Origin: Strongylocentrotus droebachiensis | Taxonomy: Eukaryota; Echinodermata; Echinoidea; Camarodonta; Strongylocentrotidae | DNA: 64,000 nt | Reading direction: 5' to 3' | NCBI GenBank assembly: GCA_035222895.1 | Contig: JAVYIG010006576.1 | Location: forward strand, 1 to 64,000 | The notes under the pieces: model-generated | Seen by the model: the letters and a program-made list of their open reading frames with translations, nothing else | What the model was told of the DNA's origin: nothing | Database searches by the model: none | Shown: piece after piece, positions 10,601 to 25,600 of the stretch | How positions within the stretch are numbered: position 1 is the first letter of the stretch | Layout: each line of letters begins with the position of its first letter | Program-made: the position numbers and the translations under genes

Positions 10601-13600
10601 CAAGTATCTGTTCGAATGCAAATTCTATCAATGTGACTTACATGAATTTCGTCAATATACTGAATTTGTAATTATACATTGCTCGTTGTCACTGGACCCC
10701 ACCAAGGGCCCTAAGGCAAGCCTATGGTTGCTCATCTGAACATAATTAAATGCCTAAAACGCCTGAGATTCAGGGGGCTCTGCCCCCTGGACCCCACCAA
10801 GGGCCTTTAGGCGGCCCCTGGAGGCTCATTTGACCGTAATTAAATGCCTAAAACCCCTAAGCTTCATGGGGCTCTGCCCTTGACCCCCCCCCCCCACGGG
10901 GGCTATTCCCCTGGACCCCACGCCAATTTACGCTCCACTTGCAACGCTCGCTTTGCTCTACCTGATCGTAAATACTTTAGCACCCCCCCCCCCCCCACTT
11001 AAAAAAAGGGCCTGCGTAACATGTAAGAGTGATGGTGATGCGGTTTTTTTTTCCTGCTCCCCCCAAACGTTTTTCGCTCATTACGCCACTGCTCCCTCGT
11101 CCCTCGCATTTCGTCCCCCGGTCATGAAAAGAAATCTCCTCCCCTGAAGCTGACACTTGGGAAGTTGGGTAATAGTCCTGTAATGTTGTTGCCCACTAAC
11201 TGCATGTTTTCCAAATCGCTTTTTGATTTTCAACAATCTAAGAAAGTGGATGTCTCGATTTTCTTTTGCTTTGTTTAGTTTTTTTTTCTTTTTTTTCTTC
11301 TGTGTTGTTATGTTTCCATAATCATGTCTAAATTTGAAAACAACTCTTACCCATGTGCCGAAGATATACGATCTGCTCGTAGGACGTCATACATGTAAAG
11401 ATCTCGTAGAAGCCTTCTGCTCTCAGCATCCCCTTCCCCGGGGTTCGGCTGCTTGTGAAAGTAAAGGTAGCCTTGCGCCAGCTCGTCCGACCCTTCCCCG
11501 CAGAAGACCACGACGGTATCGGTCTGCTCACGAACGTACTTGTTCAAGAAGTGCATGGCTATTTACAGGATGAGGGAAGATATTTTTTTTCTTCAATATT
11601 CTTTTTTACGAAATACAAAACAGTCAAAATAAACAAGTGATTTAAAGGTAATACAAAGTTTTGGGAAATTTTAAAAATTGGGTGGAAAGTGATTCTTTAC
11701 AATTTTGATATATTTGGATGCCCCTGTGGATGTATTATAAGCACTAGAAAATTTAGCTCCTAAAACACTCCTACTTTCGAGAAAAATTGAATATAAAAAT
11801 TTACCGGTGCTCCCGGTAAATTTTGATAAATTTAAAATAGCACCTACGGCTGTTCAATAGTAGCTACGACCATGAAAATCTTACAATATGTAGTTGTTAT
11901 ATATAATTTTAAAACGGAAATAGCTATAGGGTCGATTTTAGTCAATAAACATTGTTTTATAGCTTAATTAATATCTTGACCTTGAGAGGGAGCTATACAA
12001 CATAAAGAGTTTATTATTTACAATTTCATAACTTAAGACTCGATTTCAACTGCGACAACGATCACTGAATATCGTAGGATCGCATAAGCTTCCAATATGT
12101 TCATTTGAAACAAATGCATGACCTCATACCAAAACTTTGTAATACCTTTAATATAAGTCAACGATTTGTTCCTTAAAAGAAATAAATGTCACCATTATAT
12201 GTAATTATTTCACCAGTGTTATCATTTAGCTATGTATTTGAGTTGTTTTTCAATGAACAATAAATCGGTGTATACCAACGATTTTGGATGATGATGGCTT
12301 AAACTGGTTAGAATTGCAAAATTCTCAAATATCAATTAAAATACTATAGTTTGGGCTTTACGCGAAGTCTATCATACGATAAATAGGGGAAATGATGCAT
12401 CTTCAAAGAAGAGAATAACCCCTCCCCAATTAATCAATTCACTCTGTGATATCAAGCTATTTACAACATGGTACCTAAAGATAACGTAATGCGGATTCCT
12501 CAATCAGGCCGGTTGGTTGTGCGTATTATAACCAACACGAAAAAGCCAATAAAAAGCCAACATCGGCATTGGCTGGAATAAAACGTAAATGGCGCTATCT
12601 CATTTTTTCAACGGCTGGTTCAAATTACCGAGTATTTGTGGGGCACCTCAAATATTAGAAATCGTTATATTTATGGATATTTCAGCCGTCTCTGAACCAA
12701 TTTTGATCAAACAAAGATGATTTTGTGATTTAAATTGTATGTTCTTTCAAATGTGACACTCAGTTTTTCATTATCTCACAGAAAATTGTTTTGTGTAGCG
12801 CCCTCTGCGCTAAGATGATTTCTTTTCCCCCTCTTTATTGCCAGAGTCAGTCTCGTCATAATAACTTTGGCAAGTCAGAAGTTACGTGTCACATACCTAT
12901 ACTGTCTCTGATGCTCATGATGTCATAGGTCTCTAGCGTGTATATGACGTCACGAACAGCCGCAATGCCTTCTGGGATAGTGAATGGGATCTCATGATGC
13001 TCGCTGCCGATATGAGCGGCAACCTAAAAAGAAGAACAACAAAACGGAAACGGTAGGTCGTCGCTATGTCATAATTTGAATGAGGGTATGGACTATGGGT
13101 TTAGGAAGATAAAGTATTTGATTTTCCTTGCCTCTGTCAAGGGAATAAGTTTACCGCCAACAATTTTAAAAGTTGTAAGCTTTTAATTTGTGTCGGCTTA
13201 CACCGTCCCACCATTGAATGGACCAGCGTTTTTCAACCGTGGTGCAGCGGGAGAAATTAAGTTATATCATACAATTATTTTGGAGTAAGGTCGTTTTCAT
13301 GAAACACGAAATATAAGAAACTGTTAGAGTATGTAGTTTCATGAGGAAATTGCGTTTTGAAGATAAAACAATTTTTCCTAGTTGGCTTCGCTCGCTCCCA
13401 TTATTTAGAAACTGGAGTATTTGAGACAATGCAGTGCCTTAAAACCTCCATATTTGGGCAAGCGAGGTGCCCGAATATTATTCTATTTGACAGCGAGGTG
13501 CCCGAATATGTTTTATATATTTTATATCAACATTACATTTATTCCGCTCGATCGCTTCACTCGCTCGCAATATTTAGATACGGGATAATTCCGAGCAACA

Positions 13601-16600
13601 AGACGCCCGAAAAATCCTCATATTTACGTATATATATGGCGACGGGGTGCCTGCATATATTATGTTAAAGCTCCTCTAGTGTGTTGATTAACATATTAAT
13701 GGAAATTCGACCAATATAAAACATTTCTGATTTTGTCATATTCTGAAACTACATACTTTTTTTCCATATCCTTAAAAAAAAAATCAGCATGACAAAATTA
13801 AGAGAAAGCCATAAAATCTGCGTTTTCGTTGGTTAGAGAAAACTTTTCATGCGTGATCTTGAACAAGGCATCTAAGACAATTTGTGTTTCATTGTACAAA
13901 TACAAACATTTTAATGGAAATATCAATTGTTTAAAGTATGAGAGAACTTCATAATAAAACGATTCAATTTAAGTTAAAAAACGCAACATTTATCGTTTAT
14001 ATTGTATATTTATAACTTGTATTGTGTTTCACAAAAATTGGGAAATGTAAGCTTATGTATCTCTTTGTTTTTCTAGGAATTAGTTTTTTGATTGATTGTC
14101 CAAATTCCAAATAGGCCAGAGTGGGATGTCTGATTCTGTTCAAACCTTCCATGTTTGTTGATGAAATGTGTTTCTAGGAGGAGATCTATTTAGAATTCCA
14201 TTGAATATTTTAATTTTCTTGTAATAATGTCATGAATAGATAATTAGCTCCAAAACAATAAAAAACTAAATAAATTCAATCATTAGTAATTTTAAAAAAG
14301 AGTTGATTTTTTTCTTCTCGATAATTCACGCCCTAGAGATATATTTAAAGAACATCTGTGGCAAAAATCAGCTTTCTAGTGTGAATGGTATTCAGTAGGG
14401 CCTAAAATTTGAAAATATTGGCTAATTTGCATAATTTAATGCTAATTAACAATTTTTACAATCAAAATCGTCCTTGTTCGTTCGTTCGTGTCTCCTTGGA
14501 TCAAGATTAATGTATCTTGATCTTCGGAGTAGTTGCTACAAGCGGTCGTGTCAGACACGTTGCCCCGGGGTGCGAGATAGGACTCTTGTAGCGTGCCCCA
14601 ATTTAAAACAATTTAACAATAACAATTAACATTAGGCCTACATTAAATTAAAAGTATGAAACTATTAGAATTACTCTCATGTTACGGGAAAAAAGGTTAT
14701 ATACATATATATATATATATATATATGAATCAAATAATTTGGTCGATCCAGTTCGATGACACAAACACGGCACTTCTGGACAGAGATCCTAATAATTACA
14801 GAGCTTGGTCTTGTTGCTCTGTTCGCCAGCAGTTTAAGGATATGGAATCCCGCGGCACATTACTCACAAGAGTTCTAACAAGCCAAGCTTATACAGAGTC
14901 TATAATAAGTAATGTTGTGCATGTACCAACCACCCGATCGATCAAAAACTCAAAACTCAGAACTGAATTAAAAAAATGAAAATAAAAAAACAGAAATGGT
15001 AACCATCTAAAATTTCATAATTGTGATAAATATCTATAAAGATTTATCAAGCAACAATAATAAATAATACACTTTGTATTCTTCTTTCGTGTCCATACTA
15101 GCCCCCAATCACCGACAAAATTAAATGTCCCAATATTTACAAATTTAACCCTATATACCCGGGGCCGAAGGCTAAATTGTTTTTCCTACGGACTATCTAT
15201 AGTACTTGCGTATGCACAAATGTTCATTTTCCTCGACGACATAAATATACGAATTATTTCGTCAACTTAGTCAGCATCATAGCTATATATTTTAATGCAG
15301 GCGCGGAGCTAGGATCTTATTTTAGGGAGGGGCGGTAGTGAGCAAGCGATTCACTTAAAGAGCGCGCGACGTTTCCTTAAATTATTAGGAAAAGAAGACG
15401 ATTTATTGTGTCGTTCTCGACAGTTAATCCTTGTCTGAATGAAGATTCTCCCCCCCCCCCCCGCGCAAAGCGCGGAAGCATTGACGTTTCATTAAATTAT
15501 GAGAAAAAGCAGACTATTGGGTGTTGTTCTCGACTCTTAATCCTTATCTGGATTCAGTTCTCCCCCTCCCGCGCGGAGCGCGGAAGTTTTGGCGTTTCAT
15601 CATAGTAGACGATTCGTTGAACCGTGCTTGACTCTTAATCCTTGTCTGAATTCAGTTTCTCCCCCTCCCGCGCAAAGCGCGGAAGTTTTGACGTTTCATT
15701 AAATTATTATAGAAAGAAGACGCTTCATTGCACCGTTTTCGACTCTTAAAGCCCTATTTATCTGAATTCATTTTCCCCTCTCGCGCGAAGCGCGGAAGCT
15801 TTGACGTTTCCTTAAATTATTAGAGAAAGCAGACGATTGGGTGTACTGTTCTCGACTCTTAATCCTTGTCTGATTTCAGTTTCCCCCTTCCCGCGTAAAG
15901 CGCGAAAAAGCTTAGACGTTTGATTTAATTATTATAGAAAGAAGACGATTCGTTGCACGGTTGTCGATTCTTATTAAGCCACATTTATCTGAGTTCAGTT
16001 TCCCCCTCTCGCGCAAAGCGCGGAAGCTTTGACGTTTCCTTAAATTATTAGAGAAAGCAGAGGATTCGTTGTACCATTCGCGACTCTTCTAAATGAAGTT
16101 TTCCCCTCCCGCGCGAAGCGCGGAATTTTTGGCGTTTCAAAATATAGAGAAAGGAAGACGATTCGTCGTACCGTTGTTGACTCTTAATCCTTGTTTGAAT
16201 TTAGTTTCCCCGAAAATTTTAAACCTCTGATTTCTTTAGCTGATATTTTAGAAAAGTGAAACTTCGAGAAAATACAAGTATTGTAGTTGTAGTCACTCTC
16301 GAAGTCGTCACAGCGGATAAAAAGTCACAGTTCGTAACGGAAAAAAACTTGTCGGCCGACCGACAATATACATCTCACCGACTTCAAACTTCTGCATTAT
16401 TTGATATAGTACACGAGGATCGAGCAAGAATACCGACACAGCTGACCCGACACAGCAAATATTTACCCGTGTCTTTCTTGCTCCCTCGACGAGACGACTC
16501 AACCCAACAACCCCCCTCTCTCTTTTACTCCCACTCCTCCTATCTCAGGCTCTTACCTCCCCTCTCTCTCTCCTCTCTTTCATCCCCCATTTCTTTTGTT

Positions 16601-19600
16601 TCCCTTTTCTCTTTTCCTTTTTTTTTCCTTTTCTTTCTTTTCTTTCTTTTCCTTTCTTTCCTCTCCTCCCTCTTTTTTTTCTTCTCTTTCTTTCTTCTTT
16701 TTTCTTTCCTTTCTTTTCCTTTCTTTCCTTTCTTTTTCTTTCTTTCTTTTCTTTTCCTTTTCTTTTTGTTTTCCTTTCCCTTTCCCTCTCTTTTTTTCCC
16801 TCCCCCTTTTCTCTTTTTCCCCGACGGCAGCGCAATTTTACCGACAATATCCTGACTGGTGGGGGGGGGGGGGGGGGGGGTGTAGCACCCCACACCCCCC
16901 CCCCCTTTGGAGACGCCCCTGCATCTGACCTCAAATGTTCTGCCAGGCTTTTGCACACTGAAGAGCCTTCTCATTTGCTGCCACTATAGGTCTTCCAGGG
17001 AGCATTGGTCAATTAGGAGTGGGCATCTTAATAAGTGTGACATAGATTGCACGGATGTTCCACACTCGCAGTCGGTGTCTGTGTCATCAGTGTATCCCCA
17101 TTTATGCATGTTGTATTTACATCGCCCCACCCCTGTGCGAAGGCTATTGAGGGACTTCCACGTCTTCCAGTCACATATATGGCCAGGTGGCAGCTATTCC
17201 CTGGTCGGGATTGGTAGCATTTCATGGTGGTGGTTTTCACAACGTTTCTCTTCCCACAAGATCACTCTGGTTGTATGAGGAGGATGTGAAAGTGGCTTGA
17301 CTGTATGAATGAAGCTCTTCCTTGACTTAAGGCGGGTAGGGGCCGGTTGATGGGAGTAAAGGTGATATAACCTTTCCATTCAGATATGGTTTTGTATGGT
17401 TATTTTCGCAACTTCCTTTGGAAATTAGTCAAATATGAGTATACTACCAGTTCCCCGTAACCCCCCCTTAAAGATGACATTTTTTCGCTCGCTCGCCTAG
17501 GTCTCTCGCACAAATTAGAAACAAATATATCCGTAGGTATGTACATGGCACCTGACGAGTTTCATAGTGATGTACAAGTTATATTATGTGATAAATTTGG
17601 GATCGGTGTAGTGCGAACAAATGGTTTCTGAAAAGGGCGCCGTAACTGAAATAAGGGTTGAAAAACGCTGAAACGGACACAAGTATGACTGCTGGATTTC
17701 CCGTTCATTTTTCGTTGTGCTCAACAGAGACTCTCGAGCATTTATTTACCTTTTTCGCAGCTGCTATATCTGGACTTCCTTCCATCCCAACAGAAAATGT
17801 TTGTAGTGGGTATCCACGTGGTTGTTCGCGTAGAGCCTCGGATACTACGGCCGCTACAAGACTGGAATCAAGGCCCCCTGAATTAATAATGACATCGAGA
17901 CTTAGTAATCAATCAGTAATTGTAAATTCGATGATTGCAAAATAAAATCCGTGAAACTTAAAGCCATGCCCATCAAATGACAACTTAATTGTCGCGGCTA
18001 CGGGAACTATTTCATCACTATTGTCTTTTAAATGAAGGGCGCTTCTTCTTCTCGAGTTACTTAACAAACCCGGTTCAGTTGAGAAGCAGGATCTAGCCTT
18101 GGCCTTGACATCCTCTAGGTCTTTTGGGGGTACATGGTTCTGGGAGGAGGGGCTGACCAAACGATCTTTCATCGTCTGTTCCTCCCGACAGTCGCACACA
18201 GTTCCTCCATCTTTACTATAGCCCCGTGTAATTGGACTTTGTATTGTCCTGTTCCAGTCCAAAGGCGATTTAAACAGGACCGGTAGGCCCTGCCTCAAGG
18301 ACATGAAGGGTGCCATATATGGAGCTAATTCATTTTCGTCACACAGCCCTACGCTTCGTATTCTTTTTCGCGATGCTTTCTCGTCATGACTTTATATTTC
18401 ATTCATATCTTTACGATTAACACGATCGAAAAGACTTTCGAAGAAGATCAATAAAGGGCAATTTCACACGACCCTTTTGCATATGTTAAAGGAAACCCTG
18501 TTCGGATTAGTACTCAGTGGGTCATAACGGTGATCACATATTTCAATGGGTGACGGCCCAGGCTATCGAAATCGCCTGAGGTTGATTTGTCAAAAGTCTG
18601 TGCTAAGCTTGTTTACTAGGAAAGATAACAAAGTACCCAGTATCACTTGAAAGAGAAAATCGAAATACCTGATAATAAACATCCTATGCGTCGGGTACTC
18701 ATCAATCTCTTCCGGACAGCATCCACGAAAAGACGACGGATGTGAGACAAGACGTCATCGGAGATACCGACTGTAACCATGTCAACAATGAAGTTAATGA
18801 ATATGACGTTATCTATTATAAATTAATAAAACGATTTAAAAAAAAAAATTCTAAAAAATCTAAATGATTTATAATTTTGGTCATACCCTTCCGAAAAAAA
18901 TAAGCACTTGTAAATAAAATAAAAAAACATAGATGGTTTGTGAGGGACACAAAGTCAACAATGTGGAAGAAAGGACCATGTCAGACTTTAGGTTAATGTT
19001 AAGTATTTTCAACTTTTTAGTTAATGTAGAGATAGAAATTGCATCGTAGATATTCATCACATGTCAATTCGCTTCCTTGTGTCACTTTATATCCCTCAAA
19101 AATATATTCGACCACATCGCGTTTTTTTCTTCTTCATATCGCATTGCCAAGGTACTCAGGGGATTTATGTTAGAATAAGAAGAGGGAGGAATATATAAAC
19201 AGCCATTTGGAATATCGTTTTATCTGTAATTAGGACAATATTTGCAAAGAGTTTCCGGCCGAAAATTAATAAGAAATCCGACCAAAGTATGATTTTCGAC
19301 AGCAAATACCGAAATTAAAAGTCTTTTACTTTTATTTTTCTTTATAGCAAAGTTGTTGTTTTCTTGACAGTGAAGATTTGGTTCGGTGATGATATTTGAA
19401 AATAAAAAAGGGGAAAAATTCAACTTACATTCAATGTTCATGTCGACGTCGATATCATTCGATTTCGGTTTGGTATCAATTGAATGGAATCGGATGGGGT
19501 CGGTAGCCTTGGAAACTTTGCCATCGGAACGTATGTTGAATGTTTGGACATGACCCGGTGGGAACCATTTAATATCATTTCCGGTGCAGAGACTCACCAT

Positions 19601-22600
19601 ACCTATAAACACAACGAAGAAATTCATTTGAGGATAGATATGAAATTTTTTGTTAAGCCCTTGATAAGATGTTTGTTATTGACATAGACATGTATAGACA
19701 ATTTGCGGATATCGTGAGCTGATTGCAAAAAAGAAATCGGAATATGGCAAGCAAATCTCATATCTTTGCAATGGGGTTGAGCAAACGAAATATAACTATT
19801 GATGACTTGTTACATGTATGTTCTAGTCTGATGTAAATAATCCTATTATCAATTACTCTTGAGTGTGATCTTTGTTTGAATTTGAATTTGAATTTATTAA
19901 CAACAACACATCACAATAATGAACAATCATACAATGCAAACAATAATACTGATACATGTATACAATAATATAAGAGTAATGTCGATTGAACAGTAATGGT
20001 TTAAAAACGATATTTAGACATACTGTACATCTGCATACTATTACGTAAATATGTGTATTACTATATTTAGGTGAAGTTATTAATGGGAACTAGAAGTTAG
20101 CACAAGTGCAAGTCGAGCCTAGTTCCATTCTTTGGCAAGATTTTTTTCTGTTAATTTGTTTATACATATGAATGTAAAACTTGTTTGTTTTGTATTTACA
20201 TATATACAACAAAATAATACAGTATCATGTAACCTTTTGTAAATACTAAAATGAAAAAAAGAAAAAGAAAAAAGTTTTAAGTGTTAAAGCATTATAATGA
20301 AAGAAGACAAATCTTTGAACAAATAAAATCATCAATGTGTTCATAAAAATGAAAAGGATGTATTAATGAAAATAATATCATACAGATGTGCGTACATGCA
20401 CAAATCCTGTAAAAGCTTAAGGCAGCTATAATCGTTAACAAGCTAGTGTACACATATATAAAAGGAAGACAAGTAAAATAAAAAGGAAAAGCGAAGGGGT
20501 GGGATTGAGCCCACATCATTTACATAGAAGGTAGGTGGAAAGATGTCTCCGAAAAGATAACCTCGATGTTTTTAATCTAATTTCATCTGGGAGATCATTC
20601 CACAGCTTTGTTCCTACAAACGAAATACAAAATTGCTCCTGCGTTGTCTTACATTTTGGTTGATAGAGTTTAAAGCCACTTTCTTTTCTCCTATAGTTGC
20701 ATATCTGTGCTGTATCATCTGACAATAATCCACTAAAGAGTGTGGTAAAACACCTTTTACCAAATCGTACATAAATGTTGATACAAGAAGTTCATGAAGT
20801 TGAAAAATATTTAAAATATTTAGACTTTGAAAAAGAGCTCTGGAATCTGTTCTAAGTGGACTGAATGTAATTGCTCTCATTGCCATTTTTTACCTAAATA
20901 TATACAATTTAGATTACTGTTGTAAGTGCTCCCCCATACTTCTACTCCATAAGAGAGGTGAGACTGTATAAAAGCCTTATATAATAACACAAGTATATTC
21001 TTGGGAACAAAATGTCTCAGTTTAAACAGAATACCTACTTTCTTTCTTATGCATTTGTTTATTGTCTGAATATGTTCTTTCCATGAAAGGTGACAATCAA
21101 TTTCAATTCCTACAAATGATGCAACGGATACCTCTTTAATATCTGATCTTGATATTCTCACAGATCCTTTTTTGTCTATTGATCTACCTTTGGATTTCAT
21201 AATCATATAGTTTGTTTTCTGTAGGTTAATTGTGACTTCATTTGCATTACACCATTCCTGCACCTTCATTAAATTTTCACTTACAATTTCTAAATCAATT
21301 TCTTTTTGTCTAGGATTAAAAGTATGAACAAGATTTGAGTCATCAGCAAATAATCTGAAATTGAAAAAGTTTGTGGAGTTAGGTAAGTCATTTATATAAA
21401 GTAAAAATAATGTTGGTCCAAGAACGGAGCCTTGAGGGACACCACATGTTATATTCAATTTTAAAGACATTTTGTCTTTATATTGTATAAACTGTGATTC
21501 CATGTTTAAACATTATAGCATGCCTACCCTCAATGGGTAAAGAGAAGGATGGGAGATGAGAGTTGGTCTGATGTTACATTCACTCGCATGATCTTCGCCT
21601 AAAGATTGACTCAGGCAGACCCCGGTTCGAAACTGAGTCACGTCTTTCGGATGGTGGTGTTAAATGTCGGGGCCCAGACGTAAATAATCATATGTGATAG
21701 ATACAAGTTTTATATCCCACCCGCACGCACGTAAAGATTTCACCAGAGTGTGTGATTTTTCATTCGTTTTATGTCACTTTGGAAGTATATCAGCGTAGAT
21801 ATGTTCCTTGGAAATATTCCTCTTCACGTGCCCTCAAATTCGTAATATGACAAAAGGACACTAAAAAGTTTGTACACGCTTTCACGCAGCATCTGAGAGT
21901 AGTCCCATATATAAAGATATGCCTGTTTCTGATTGCAGACCGTGTGATTTCCATCAAGATTGAGAAATTTCTTGTTCATTTTGGTAAAATAGGTAACTGG
22001 CAGGAATAAATATTAATTCCTTGATATGCTAGAGCGCCATAATGACAGCCAAGCTAAGGCCGGCCGGGCTAGGAGTGTCAAGTCTTTCAGACATGAGTGC
22101 TATATACAAGGATCCCACTATTATTGCATTGATGTCTATCGTCAATGCTTTGTTTTCGTTCGCGTCCTTATTCTTCTTCGTAATCTAATTTTTGTAAACT
22201 CCCATTCGTTTTGCACGTAATGCTTGTGGGCCCTATCGAGGTCCCTTCCTCCATTCCGATTCCATTCAAACTTCGTAGGCATAATCTCCGGCATTTACTA
22301 ATCAAGGGCACCTGACTCTTCGCTTTCCAAAATAACTCATGCGTAACCGTCCAGCCGCCAGTTTGTCCGTTTCTGGTCCGTTTTAAGAACTTTCTTTTTC
22401 CTTCTTATATCCATTATCCTTGATGCTACAGACTTCTGACAAATTCCTTTACTAGTCTAACAGCGTGTTTCCACAGAAAACATCGACACGGTATTACCCG
22501 TGTCATACCGTGTCATACCGTGTCAGTTTTCCTGTGGAAACACAAGCGTGTCGGGTCGAGTCGACCGAGATGCGGATTATCAGATCCACCTCTGGAGGTG

Positions 22601-25600
22601 GATCAGCCGTGTCGATCCCAACGAACTCCCTGTGAAATCGCTGTGGAAACACATGTACACAGCGACAAACCGTGTCTGGCGGATCATCAGAGCGCGCAAA
22701 GCCTCAATCACCACTGCAGCGTGATTGGTTGAAAAATACTTTGAAATACGCGTATACAATAATATGTTTATATGCACTGAAGGGAACAATGAAAAATGTA
22801 CGTCACAATAGAATAGCGTGGAATCCTGTGTAGATCTGAATCCACGATCGAGGTCAAAGGTTGAATCTTGACTTCCGATTGACACGGTATTTGCCTGACT
22901 TGGAACACGGAATCGGGGCGAATCGGAATGCTGTGCTCTGTGGAAACAGATTGGTTTAATACCGTGTCGCCGCGACACGGTATTTCAATTCCGGAAAAGA
23001 TCATAATCCATGTTCCACTTTTTTTTCTGTGGAAACACGCTGTAAGAGATGTTATTTCATCTGCCACGTAGAAACACGGGCGTCGTTCTTATACGATTGC
23101 AGTTCTAGTTATAAATAGTATCAATATTGCAAAACCTTAAATCAACTGCTATGTACCACATAATCAAACTTTACCAACAGTTTCTTTCACAATGTGCTGC
23201 TTTTAACTCCCCTTCTACTCTGAGCTACAAGAATATATTCTTCATTTTATTTTAAGGGGGAATTTCACTAGCTCTCTCCCGGCTCTCCCGATGATGCAGG
23301 AACACAAACACAAAATCGTGACACAAGAATCTCTCTTTCTTTCAAGGCAATATGATTTTGGCAATCTACCTTCCGTTCCAGACCGTCTTTGTAGAGGGTG
23401 AAAGCTATCCAGAGAAATAAAAATTGTATTTCCTGGGATATAATTTGATAATTTGTTCCCAATCCTCCCCCCCCCCCCCGCCCTGATTAAAATAATCAAT
23501 AATTAAAGGTAGCGGGCATAATATTTAACCAGCTCATCATTGAAGTTCATCATTTCGAAACGCCCGGAAAGACTAATTTGATGTTGTATTTCCCTCTAAA
23601 TACCTTTCGCTTCTATTTAGAGTAGGAGGGAACCATCGGACGTTGGCGTAAAAGACAGTTTGATACCATACTAGTCGCGGTCAAGGTGCCCCCTCCCCCC
23701 TTTTTTTAATACAAAATCCTAAATTCCGCCCCAGCTAATTAAGAGTATAAATACATTGCTTTAAAAACATGTAGATTCATACTGGTTAAATATTGTTTCA
23801 AAATGGTTGTAAAGAACGATTTCGTTTGGAATTCCATTTAAATACCCTTGGCTTCTGAACAGAACAGGAGAGAATCATCAGGAGTTGAAGTGAATAGTGG
23901 CTTAATTCCATAAGTATCCCGGCCAAGATGAATCTATGGAAGATATTAAGCAATCAAAGCACATTATTCGAATCATTATAATTTATAGGCAGTGGACGGG
24001 GTTTTACGTTTGCGACTGGGATCAAAAGGCCGGTAACTCCTCCCACCCCTACACACACAAGGTACAGCTACAAACATGAAAGATTTGAAACATGCGGAAT
24101 GTTCTTTTTTTTGGGGGGGGGTTGGGGGCTGTCTCGAGTCGGTCTAGTCAATGTAACTGATGTATATTAAAGATAAACTCCAGTTCTGGTAAAAAAAAAA
24201 AAATCATTCTCACAGAATCAAACGAAACTTACACTGAATGTTCAAGATTACAAATAAATGACATGTGCCTAACAATTTTGGAAGAAAATGTATACTGGAT
24301 GAGTAATGAGCATAGAAAGACAAGGAAATCAAGGTAGTACCATCCCCGACACCATGTGTGTTGTCCCATATATAGCTTTCTGCGTACAGTGCTTGTTACT
24401 TTCAGTTCAGTTCAGTTCAGTTCATTTTATTCAAAACCATACAAAGCATGATATAATCTGTTACATAAAAAAGAGACTGGTAATAGTAGACTCGGCCAAA
24501 TTTATGATGATTTTGATGACTCCAGAACCTTGCAGTGCACACCAATACTTACATGCTACATGATCAACTGTTTCTGATCCATTCCACACCTTTTCTTTCA
24601 CAATGCATTCGCATTACCAGAACTGACCTTTATCTTTAAGGAACTGCAATGAAAATTCACAATGCCAAATATTTCCAAATTGGACCACTTCTGTATAAAG
24701 ACCAAGTTTGTCCTTGCCTTGAATAGTTATTCTCATTGACATGTATTAAGTAACCTGTAAATTTCCACACATTTCACCCTTTTCATGATAAAGACCGCTA
24801 TTCATACAGGTTTCACTGTATTAAACAAAAATGAAATAATAAGAGTATAATACCTGTTTTTTGCTGGTGTCCAATATACAGAACGCAAAAACCCCGTCGA
24901 GCATGGAAGCAGCGAAATGAGCCCCGCCTTTCAAGAAGAGATGAATGATAGCCTCTCCATCCACTTCGGTCTCATACGAGAAACCATAAGCCGATTGGAT
25001 CTGCGGATAAGAATTAAAACATCAAATAAAAATTAGACTTCTTGTTGTGCCCACGGTAAAGAGCCCAAGAGCCTGCCAGGAAATCTGGATATCAATGAAG
25101 ACCAGAACGAATATATAGATAGTTTTGAATATTTAGGGCACCCATGAGCTTTATACGGACAGTAGAACCAGACCTAATCAAATTATACTGGTCCGACGAC
25201 CCAGGAGACCGACTTTTTCTATCTTCCGTTATCTTTAACTTTGTTTTCTCTGTCTCTTGGGATGTTTGTCTCGTTGCCAAGCGGTCTCGTGGAGCTTTTC
25301 GACATTTCTTGATATTTATGATGATATTTTCATATGTAATTCTTTGCTTTGTCGGTATCGAAGGCTGACGGGCTCGTGAGCTTTCGAAAAAGTGGGTTGT
25401 CGATATCGTGGGCTGACGGTAAAGCGGTTTGTCAGTCTCGTTGGCTGATGGGCTCGTGGGAAGATGCCGCCAAAGTTGCACGTGCGTTATCAGGTTATTA
25501 GGTTATCTGGTTATCTAATAAACAGGTTATCATGATTACTGTTTATCTGGGTAACTGGATATAGCTAGCGTTGAAGGGGTCAAACAATGATGCATCATGC

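Noticed and set aside
16540..16974. Lys/Glu/Arg-rich and Phe/Leu/Ser-rich frames of 110-199 codons
   Set aside because: Mirror images of a polypyrimidine tract; the same artefact occurs at 28704-29128.
22500..22978. Overlapping frames of 70-132 codons
   Set aside because: They lie entirely inside the 582-bp MITE and reflect its stop-poor GC-richer composition.
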